Assembly: GCA_036733985.1 (NCBI GenBank)
Contig: DAIMZM010000108.1
Coordinates: 1-6,849, forward strand
Direction: 5' to 3'
Origin: DAIMZM01 sp036733985
GTDB taxonomy: Bacteria > Bacillota > Dehalobacteriia > UBA4068
DNA: 6,849 bases
Under the pieces are notes generated by a model. It did no database searches. It had not been told where the DNA came from and saw only the letters and a list, made by a program, of their open reading frames with translations. Both the position numbers and the translations under genes were made by a program. How positions within the stretch are numbered: the first letter of the stretch is position 1; each line of letters opens with the position of its first letter. Below, in pieces: positions 1-4,925 of this stretch.

Positions 1-1
1 C

Positions 2-202
2 CTGGAAACGCCGGAAGGCCATAAGCTCTGGGTGGGCAGCAAATACGGCCTCCCCCTGCAGGCGGAATTCGCCGACAGCCTGGGCGACCAATATACGGTG
101 GAGAATAAGAATAGCGCCGTCAATACCGTTACGGAGCAGCAGGTATTACCCCCGGCTGACCTGGTGATCAATAATTTCAGCAGCAGCGCTCCTGATCAAT
201 AA
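2..202 (+). CDS. C-terminal fragment of an unidentified protein, possibly LolA/GerS-like
   Basis: An open frame enters from the left edge and ends at TAA 200-202, giving 66 residues with no start in the window. The fragment begins LETPEGHKLWVGSKYGLPLQ and ends in a hydrophobic stretch (LVINNF) followed by a short Ser/Ala/Asp tail. The pattern of a 'lysine-tryptophan, charged turn, G-L-P-L, alternating strand residues' resembles the last beta strands of LolA-like or GerS-like lipoprotein-sorting folds, where a phrase like 'kiWidkkt.lPlk' is common. That resemblance is weak and from memory, so the function is a guess. It lies 69 bp upstream of the MurJ-family gene on the same strand and could be co-transcribed with it. 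That it is coding rests on the open frame, codon use like its neighbours and the clean stop. Confidence 0.6.
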   Translation: METPEGHKLWVGSKYGLPLQAEFADSLGDQYTVENKNSAVNTVTEQQVLPPADLVINNFSSSAPDQ

Positions 203-214
203 GCTGCCGGCTGA

Positions 215-230
215 GGAATCCGGGGATTCC
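215..230 (+). other. Small inverted repeat between the first CDS and murJ
   Basis: GGAATC (215-220) pairs perfectly with GATTCC (225-230) around a CGGG loop. The following bases are GAGATAAAAAG, so there is no T-run on the + strand and it is not a convincing intrinsic terminator. It could partly attenuate read-through into murJ or be chance. Confidence 0.3.
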
Positions 231-271
231 GAGATAAAAAGAAAGCGGGCGGTTGGCCCAAAGGTCTTGCG

Positions 272-1807
272 ATGGGTAAGAATATTATCCGGGCAGCAGG
301 CTCCCTGCTGCTGATCAACAGCTTTGTCAAGCTGCTGGGCTTTGTCCGGGAAATGGTGATGGCCGGTTCCTTCGGCGCTTCCGCCCTGGCCGACGCTTAT
401 CAGGTGGCTTATACGCTGCCTTACTTTTTCCAGACCGTGCTGGGCTATGCCTTTGTCTCCGCGGTGCTGCCCCTGCTCTCCCGCTGCTGGCGGCAGGAAG
501 GGGACAATAGCCAGGCTTGCCGCCTGGGCAGCACCCTGATCAATGTGTCCGCCGCGCTGATGCTGCTGCTGTCCCTGGCCGGGGTGCTGGCCGCCCGGCT
601 GCTGGTTTGGCTGACCGCGCCGGAGTTGCCGCCGGCCACCGCCGGCCTGGCCGTCAGCCTGACCCGGATCATTTTCCCTTCGGTGGTGTTCATGTCCGTA
701 GGCATGGTGATTTCCGGCATCCTCAACAGCCGTTACCGCTTCACCGCCGCGGCCCTGGCCCCCGGCGTTACCAGCCTGGCCGTGATCATTGCCGCGGCCT
801 GGCTGGCCAAAGGTAATATCAGCCTGGTGGCCTGGGGCACCCTCATCGGTTTTGTGGGCTTTTTCCTGCTGACCCTGGCGGATCTGCCCCGCACCGGCTT
901 CAAGTACAGCTTTGCCTGGGATTTGGCTAATCCGGAGATCAAGCGGGTGCTGCTGGATATCCTCCCCATTGTCCTGGGGCTGGCGGTGACCCAGATCTAT
1001 ACCATCATCAACCGCATCTTCGCCTCGGCTTTGCCGGAAGGGAGCATCGCGGTGCTGAATTATGCCGGCAAAGTAATGAACCTGCCCTTGGGGGTGTTCG
1101 TGGCGGCCATCATCACCGCCTCTTTCCCCCTGCTGGCGGAAAAAGCCGGCCAGGTGGACCAGGCCGCCCTGGCCCTGGCGGTGCGGAAAAACCTGGCCAT
1201 GATTTGCCTGATCACCCTTCCGGCCAGCCTGGGCCTGGGCCTGCTGAGCCAGCCGATTATCCGGCTGTTGTTCGAGGGCGGGCAGTTCACTCCCGCCGCC
1301 ACCCTGGAAACCGGCCAGGCCCTGACCATGATGTCCGCCTGCGTACTGTTCCTGGGCGTCAGCATGCTGCTGATCCGGGTTTATTATGCCCTGGGAGATG
1401 TGAAAACGCCCCTGGTCACCGGGGCTGTTTCCATTGTCATGAATGTGCTGATGAGCTTTCTCTGCCTGCGTTGGTTTGGCGATGCCGCCGGCCTGGGCTT
1501 TGCCAATTCCGCCGCGGCGGCGGTGAATGCGGGCCTGCTCTGGTACGGGCTCCGCCGCCGGATCATTCTCAGCGAAGCTGTTTATGAACGGGAAGTGAAA
1601 GTGATGGTGCTGTCGTCGGCGCTGCTGACGGTTTTGCTCTGGCTGCTGAAGGATTTTGTCATCCTGGATCAGGGCAAGGCACTGCTGGCCCTGACGCTGC
1701 TGGGGGTGATCGCCCTGGCTGCGGCTGTCTATTTTGCCGCCCTCTGGCTGCTGAAATCCCAGTCCTTAAAGGAAATCGGCGCCGCCTTCCGCCATGGGGA
1801 AAAATGA
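272..1807 (+). CDS. murJ: MurJ/MviN-family lipid II flippase
   Basis: MurJ moves undecaprenyl-linked peptidoglycan precursor (lipid II) from the inner to the outer face of the cytoplasmic membrane. The 511-residue product has the usual family length and is almost entirely hydrophobic segments, consistent with about 14 membrane helices of the MOP/MATE-like fold. The N-terminal signature is clear: LGFVRE (22-27), FGAS (34-37), then ADAYQVAYTLP (40-50). Aligned by eye to E. coli MurJ, Arg24 corresponds to R26 and Asp39 to D41. Arg18 corresponds to K20, Arg52 to Q54 and Arg270 to K267 (in NYAGKVMNLP), so the cavity charges are partly substituted. The ATG at 272 was chosen because AAAGG (260-264) lies 7 bp upstream and the family motif begins soon after. 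A related polysaccharide flippase is possible, but the motifs favour MurJ. A cell-wall transferase gene follows 160 bp downstream. Confidence 0.88.
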   Translation: MGKNIIRAAGSLLLINSFVKLLGFVREMVMAGSFGASALADAYQVAYTLPYFFQTVLGYAFVSAVLPLLSRCWRQEGDNSQACRLGSTLINVSAALMLLLSLAGVLAARLLVWLTAPELPPATAGLAVSLTRIIFPSVVFMSVGMVISGILNSRYRFTAAALAPGVTSLAVIIAAAWLAKGNISLVAWGTLIGFVGFFLLTLADLPRTGFKYSFAWDLANPEIKRVLLDILPIVLGLAVTQIYTIINRIFASALPEGSIAVLNYAGKVMNLPLGVFVAAIITASFPLLAEKAGQVDQAALALAVRKNLAMICLITLPASLGLGLLSQPIIRLLFEGGQFTPAATLETGQALTMMSACVLFLGVSMLLIRVYYALGDVKTPLVTGAVSIVMNVLMSFLCLRWFGDAAGLGFANSAAAAVNAGLLWYGLRRRIILSEAVYEREVKVMVLSSALLTVLLWLLKDFVILDQGKALLALTLLGVIALAAAVYFAALWLLKSQSLKEIGAAFRHGEK

Positions 1808-1841
1808 AATAAATATGAAAAAGACAGAAAATCATTGACAA

Positions 1842-1871
1842 ATGACATATAATGGTGCGAAAATATATAAG
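1842..1871 (+). promoter_or_regulatory. Probable sigma-70-type promoter for the GlcNAc-1-P transferase gene
   Basis: The gap after murJ turns sharply AT-rich. ATGACA (1842-1847, 5 of 6 to TTGACA) and TATAAG (1866-1871, 5 of 6 to TATAAT) are 18 bp apart. A perfect TTGACA (1835-1840) and a perfect TATAAT (1848-1853) also occur here but only 7 bp apart, so they cannot pair with each other; one of them may belong to an overlapping promoter. Transcription would start near 1878 and leave a leader of about 90 nt before the TTG start. Confidence 0.5.
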
Positions 1872-1924
1872 ATAAAGTGCGTATCTATGGCTTGGGAACA
1901 GCTTGCTCTTGATTGAAATAAAAA

Positions 1925-1947
1925 CCCCGTTTCCCCGGAGGCCGGGG
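1925..1947. other. GC-rich hairpin in the leader; terminator-like only on the minus strand
   Basis: CCCCGG (1933-1938) pairs with CCGGGG (1942-1947) around AGG, and CCCCG (1925-1929) can alternatively pair with CGGGG (1943-1947). On the + strand no T-run follows. Read on the minus strand, the CCCCG/CGGGG stem is followed directly by TTTTTATTT, which is how an intrinsic terminator looks. It ends 7 bp before the ribosome site of the next gene, so on the + strand it may shape the leader RNA. Confidence 0.4.
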
Positions 1948-1954
1948 TGTGCAA

Positions 1955-1960
1955 AAGGAG
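1955..1960 (+). promoter_or_regulatory. Ribosome binding site deciding the TTG start
   Basis: AAGGAG (1955-1960) stands 7 bp before TTG 1968. An upstream in-frame GTG at 1947 would place this strong site inside the coding region and has no comparable site of its own, so the TTG is the better start. Confidence 0.75.
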
Positions 1961-1967
1961 AAAAGCT

Positions 1968-3026
1968 TTGTTGACTTGGCTTGGCATTAGCGTGGCCTTT
2001 CTGGCCGCTCTGGGGCTGACCCCGGCGGCGATCGGGCTGGCGCGGAAATTCAATATCGTGGATATGCCCAACCAGCGCAAGGTTCATGCCAACCCCACCC
2101 CCCGTTTGGGCGGCTTGGCGATCTACGCCGGCTTTGTGCTGGGCGCTTTGGCTTTGGTGGTCTATACCCGCCAGGTGGCGGCGCTGCTGATCGCCGGCAC
2201 CCTGGTGATGCTCACCGGCCTGGTGGACGATATGAAGGATATCTCCCCCAAGCTGAAGCTCTTAGGCCAGGTCATCGCCGCCCTGGTGCTGGTGGAAGCC
2301 GGCTACACGGTGCGCTTCATCACCAATCCTTTTACCGGGGATATGCTGTCCTTAGGCGTGCTGGGCGTCCCCATCACCGTGCTGTGGCTGGTAGGCATCA
2401 GCAATGCGGTGAACTTGATCGACGGCCTGGACGGCCTGGCTTCCGGCGTTTCGGCCATTGCCGCCGTGAGCACCGCCATTGTCTGCCTGTCCCAGGGGGA
2501 ATGGACCGCCGCCGCCTTGGCCGGGGTGCTGGCCGCCGCCGCTTTGGGCTTCCTGCCCTGGAATTTCCACCAGGCCAAGACATTTATGGGGGATTGCGGC
2601 GCGCTGTTTTTAGGCTTTATTTTGGGGGCTTTGGCGCTGATGGGCCTGTCCAAGGGGGCCACGGTGGTTTCGGTGTTCATCCCCTTTATCATTTTAGGTA
2701 TACCGGTATTCGATACCTTTTTTGCCATCATCCGCAGGATGCTGCTGAAAAGGCCGATTTTCGAAGCGGATAAAATGCATTTGCATCAGACCCTGCTGTC
2801 CTTAGGGCTTTCCCACCGGCAAACCGTGCTGACCATTTACGCGGTCTCCCTGGTAATGGGGCTGGCGGCCGTGCTCATGGCAGTGCTGGCCAGGGCCGAG
2901 GCCATGATGGTGCTGATCGCCGTGACCCTGCTGACCTTTTTAGGCGCGGACTGCCTGGGGGTGCTCAGGGGCAAGCGGCTGGTGTTTTTCAGGAAAAAGA
3001 AAGAAGATCATCAAAGCGTTGCATAG
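1968..3026 (+). CDS. tagO/wecA: Polyprenyl-phosphate GlcNAc-1-phosphate transferase (WecA/TagO type)
   Basis: Members of this family transfer a HexNAc-1-phosphate from UDP-sugar to undecaprenyl phosphate on the inner membrane face, the first step of wall teichoic acid or surface polysaccharide synthesis. The 352-residue product has the family length and about 10-11 hydrophobic segments. The catalytic motifs are all visible: VDDMKD (D87, D88, D91), NLIDGLDGL (N149, D152, D155), FMGDCGA (D209), and the cytosolic loop ending DKMHLHQ (H271, H273). The usual HxHH third histidine is Gln274, a mild deviation. MraY is less likely because the loop carries the WecA-type HxH motif after an 'FDTFFAIIRR' segment. 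The TTG at 1968 is used for its ribosome site; the next codon is also TTG. It probably has its own promoter. A GlcNAc-1-P substrate is inferred from the family and not shown by the sequence. Confidence 0.9.
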   Translation: MLTWLGISVAFLAALGLTPAAIGLARKFNIVDMPNQRKVHANPTPRLGGLAIYAGFVLGALALVVYTRQVAALLIAGTLVMLTGLVDDMKDISPKLKLLGQVIAALVLVEAGYTVRFITNPFTGDMLSLGVLGVPITVLWLVGISNAVNLIDGLDGLASGVSAIAAVSTAIVCLSQGEWTAAALAGVLAAAALGFLPWNFHQAKTFMGDCGALFLGFILGALALMGLSKGATVVSVFIPFIILGIPVFDTFFAIIRRMLLKRPIFEADKMHLHQTLLSLGLSHRQTVLTIYAVSLVMGLAAVLMAVLARAEAMMVLIAVTLLTFLGADCLGVLRGKRLVFFRKKKEDHQSVA

Positions 3027-3083
3027 GATTTCCGGCGCGAAACGAGAATCATATCACTAACGGATCAAAAAGGAGAGCGGACA

Positions 3084-3584
3084 ATGAGCAAGGGTGGCGT
3101 TATAATTTTAATCATAGCGGCTTTGGTGTTTACGGGTTTGGGCTTTGTCATCGGCCAGGTGGTGAAGGCCGCGGGCAGTTATCCCGGCTCCGAGGCTGAC
3201 CCGGCGGCTTCCCAAAGCTATGTGGATAAGCTGGTGGGCCTGAAAACCAGCGAGCTGCAGACCGAGATCGATACGCTGAAAGCCTTGGTGGAGGCCGCGG
3301 GCCTGAGCGAGAGCGGTTCCGGCAATAATGGCGAAGGCAATGAGGGCGAAGGCGTTCCCAACGGCAATGACAGCGAGGCCACCAAGGTCAAGGTGACCAG
3401 CGACAGCGTGAACGTGCGTTCTTCCGCCTCTACCAGCGCGGAGATCGTGGGTACGGTGGCTTCCGGTACGGTGCTGACTTATCTGGGCTCCACCCGGGCC
3501 AGCGACGGCACCTGGTATAGCGTGCGCCTGACCAATGGCGTGGAAGGCTATGTGGCCGGCTGGCTGTGCGGGGAACCTTATTAA
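3084..3584 (+). CDS. Membrane-anchored bacterial SH3 (SH3b) domain protein
   Basis: The 166-residue product starts with one hydrophobic segment (about residues 5-27, preceded by MSKGG), which could be an uncleaved anchor or signal. A mostly helical, charged stretch (about 44-74) with leucine spacing suggestive of a short coiled coil follows. Next is a low-complexity Gly/Asn/Glu/Ser linker (about 74-98, with GEGNEGEG). The C-terminal 65 residues form an SH3b domain with the hallmark DSVNVRSSAS (VNVR at 109-112), a GTVASGTVLTYLG turn and a closing NGVEGYVAGWLC. Such domains usually bind cell-wall peptides, so an extracytoplasmic wall-binding role is likely. No hydrolase domain is fused to it. 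AAGGAG (3070-3075) lies 8 bp before the ATG. The gap to the transferase gene is 57 bp with no convincing promoter, so co-transcription is likely. It may be a regulatory or wall-sensing partner; the precise role is unknown. Confidence 0.8.
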   Translation: MSKGGVIILIIAALVFTGLGFVIGQVVKAAGSYPGSEADPAASQSYVDKLVGLKTSELQTEIDTLKALVEAAGLSESGSGNNGEGNEGEGVPNGNDSEATKVKVTSDSVNVRSSASTSAEIVGTVASGTVLTYLGSTRASDGTWYSVRLTNGVEGYVAGWLCGEPY

Positions 3585-3658
3585 ACCGCCGAAACCCGCC
3601 GAACCGGGCCTATCCGCCCAAAAACGCCGCGGAAAACCAATAAATAAGCTGATTGATC

Positions 3659-3685
3659 CGGGAGCCGCCCTTTGGGCGGCTCCCG
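3659..3685. terminator. Perfect 12-bp hairpin, possible transcription end lacking a T-run
   Basis: CGGGAGCCGCCC (3659-3670) and GGGCGGCTCCCG (3674-3685) are exact reverse complements around a TTT loop. It lies 74 bp after the SH3b gene stop, a plausible place for a terminator. The next bases are CTCCGTACAG, with no T-run, and there is none on the other strand either. It may therefore be an RNA 3'-end stabiliser or a non-canonical terminator. Confidence 0.4.
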
Positions 3686-3824
3686 CTCCGTACAGCGAAA
3701 GCCTGGAAAAGGCCAGGCCGGGGCTTTGGCATAACCGGGGCAAGTCTTTGGGGATCCTGGCGGCTGGGGGCAGAAAATAAACCGGCCTGCCCGACACCTT
3801 GCGGCAACATCTGGCAGACCGATT

Positions 3825-3833
3825 TGTTATGAT
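3825..3833 (+). promoter_or_regulatory. Possible extended -10 promoter for the zinc-ribbon gene
   Basis: TGTTATGAT (TG, one base, TATGAT at 3828-3833) fits an extended -10 element. No good -35 lies 16-18 bp upstream; TTGCGG at 3799-3804 is 23 bp away. Transcription would start near 3840, shortly before the small gene at 3867. Confidence 0.35.
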
Positions 3834-3866
3834 AAACCCAAGATCAATTAAAAAGCGGTGCTGCCT

Positions 3867-4085
3867 ATGCCTTTTAAATCCTGCCCCCGTTGCCGTCAAA
3901 GCTCCTATTCCGCCTCAGGTAATCAGATCTGGATTTGCCCCTGCTGCGGCGAGGATTTGAGCATTGTGCCGACCACCAAGGAGCCTGGCCGGATGCCCGG
4001 CCCCTATGCCCGCAGGAGGCCGGAGAAGACGATGATCGACCGCTTGCCCCAACTATTCGTGGTGGGTCAAAACAGTGGCAGATGA
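3867..4085 (+). CDS. Small zinc-ribbon protein of unknown function
   Basis: The product is 72 residues from ATG 3867. Two cysteine pairs, CPRC (C6, C9) and CPCC (C24, C27), are separated by 14 residues, which is the layout of a compact four-cysteine zinc ribbon; C26 is an extra cysteine. The remaining 45 residues are basic and proline-rich and then end in a short hydrophobic patch (LPQLFVVG), with no other recognisable domain. An in-frame GTG at 3858 would add three residues. ATG was preferred, although neither start has a good ribosome site, which lowers confidence in the exact start. The gene has its own possible promoter and is followed at once by a strong terminator, so it looks monocistronic. 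Nucleic-acid or protein binding is typical of such ribbons but is not demonstrated here. Confidence 0.6.
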   Translation: MPFKSCPRCRQSSYSASGNQIWICPCCGEDLSIVPTTKEPGRMPGPYARRRPEKTMIDRLPQLFVVGQNSGR

Positions 4086-4088
4086 GAG

Positions 4089-4110
4089 GAGCGGCTTAGC
4101 CGCTCTTTTT
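4089..4110 (+). terminator. Intrinsic terminator after the zinc-ribbon gene
   Basis: GAGCGGC (4089-4095) and GCCGCTC (4099-4105) form a 7-bp stem around TTA, followed directly by TTTTT (4106-4110). It begins 4 bp after the stop codon. The form is textbook and it supports the preceding small frame as a real transcript end. Confidence 0.88.
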
Positions 4111-4130
4111 ATATCCGCTGCAAAAAGTCA

Positions 4131-4159
4131 TTGCTATTTAAATAATAATATGGTATAAA
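4131..4159 (+). promoter_or_regulatory. Strong extended -10 promoter of the hydrolase/Mur-like/Ddl operon
   Basis: TTGCTA (4131-4136) and TATAAA (4154-4159) are separated by exactly 17 bp, and TGG (4151-4153) supplies the extended -10 element. The region is AT-rich against a GC-rich background and sits between a terminator and a start codon 29 bp downstream. This marks an independent operon beginning at 4188. Confidence 0.75.
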
Positions 4160-4187
4160 CAAATTAAATTCCTTAAAGGACCAAGAT

Positions 4188-4925
4188 ATGGATATTATCC
4201 TGAACGACATACGGACCGCCTATACCGCTTCCGGCAGCGGCCCCACCGTGCTGCTGCTCCATGCCTGGGGCGCGGATTCCAGCTCCCTGGAACCCTTGCG
4301 CCGGGGCCTGGCCCCTTATGCCCGCGCCGTCAGCCTGGATCTGCCTGGCGCAGGGGAGAGCGACCCCCCGCCCTTTGCCTTTGGCCTGGAAGAATACGCG
4401 GATTTCCTGGAAGTTTTCATGGCGGAAACCTGCGGGCCAAAGTCCCTGATCATCGGCCATGGCCTGGGGGGACGCCTGGCCCTGGTGCTGGCTTCCCGGG
4501 GCAAAGCCGGGCGTTTGCTGCTGACCGGCGTCTCTCCGGGGCCAAGGGTTTATCCGCCGGCCGCTAAGGCCGGAGGGCGAAAGCCCGGGCCGCTTTACTT
4601 AGACGGGGCCTTCCCCGACAGCCGGCCGGAGCGGCACTATGCCGCTGTGGGCGGGCTGGAAAAGGAGATCCTGGCCAAGACCGGCGCGCCGGACCTGCTG
4701 CCGCTTTTGCCCAAGATTGCCGCCGAGACCCTGCTGATTTGGGGCGAACAGGATCAGGCCGCCCCGGCGGCCCAGGCCTGGCAACTCCAGGAGGCCCTGG
4801 CCAATTCCGGCCTGGTGCTGCTGGAAAATTGCGGCCATGCGCCTTTTGCCGAGGCGCCTTCCCGTTTTCTGGCCATTGCCCGGTATTTCCTTTGCCATAG
4901 CGGCCCAGGGGGAATCCCGGCATGA
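4188..4925 (+). CDS. Alpha/beta-hydrolase-fold protein lacking the nucleophile serine
   Basis: The 245-residue product shows the single-domain alpha/beta-hydrolase plan. Strand and oxyanion-loop motif VLLLHAWG is at 21-28, DLPGAGES gives the next conserved turn, and the nucleophile elbow is IIGHGLGG (88-95). After a short proline-rich cap (about 117-155) come LLIWGEQD with the acid D189 and NCGHAPF with the histidine H217. The elbow normally reads G-x-S-x-G; here the serine position is Gly92 (GGC), so ordinary esterase or peptidase chemistry is not expected. The acid and histidine remain. AAAGGA (4175-4180) is 7 bp before the ATG. The stop overlaps the next start by 4 bp (ATGA), implying translational coupling with a membrane Mur-ligase-like protein. 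There is no signal peptide, so it is cytosolic. It is probably a pseudoenzyme or binding partner; a sequencing error is possible but would have to be one precise substitution. Confidence 0.82.
   Translation: MDIILNDIRTAYTASGSGPTVLLLHAWGADSSSLEPLRRGLAPYARAVSLDLPGAGESDPPPFAFGLEEYADFLEVFMAETCGPKSLIIGHGLGGRLALVLASRGKAGRLLLTGVSPGPRVYPPAAKAGGRKPGPLYLDGAFPDSRPERHYAAVGGLEKEILAKTGAPDLLPLLPKIAAETLLIWGEQDQAAPAAQAWQLQEALANSGLVLLENCGHAPFAEAPSRFLAIARYFLCHSGPGGIPA

Larger units (their letters stand above)
3585..3866. other. Gene-free spacer with strong hairpins
   Basis: I see no credible gene in these 282 bases; the open frames here read as GC-rich shadow peptides. The stretch holds a perfect 12-bp hairpin (3659-3685), a second hairpin GCCTGG/CCAGGC (3701-3706 with 3713-3718), short direct repeats of CCGCCGAA just after the SH3b stop, and near its right end an AT-richer promoter-like segment. 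No known riboswitch or housekeeping RNA signature was recognised. Confidence 0.55.

Noticed and set aside
1835..1853. TTGACA and TATAAT as one perfect promoter
   Set aside because: The boxes are only 7 bp apart, far too close for a sigma-70-type pair.
1947..1967. GTG 1947 as start of the transferase
   Set aside because: It would put the strong AAGGAG site inside the coding region and overlap the leader hairpin; TTG 1968 is better placed.
1659..2087. Minus-strand frame crossing the murJ/transferase gap
   Set aside because: It spans a promoter-like AT-rich region and both gene ends, and its peptide has no family resemblance.
3535..3780. 81-codon + frame overlapping the SH3b gene end
   Set aside because: It starts inside the SH3b domain, has no ribosome site and crosses the palindrome; the peptide has no recognisable features.
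3108..3899. Long minus-strand open frame of 263 codons
   Set aside because: It runs antisense through the SH3b gene, whose domain is clear, and its predicted peptide is rich in His/Arg/Ala with no recognisable domain, as expected for a GC-rich shadow frame.
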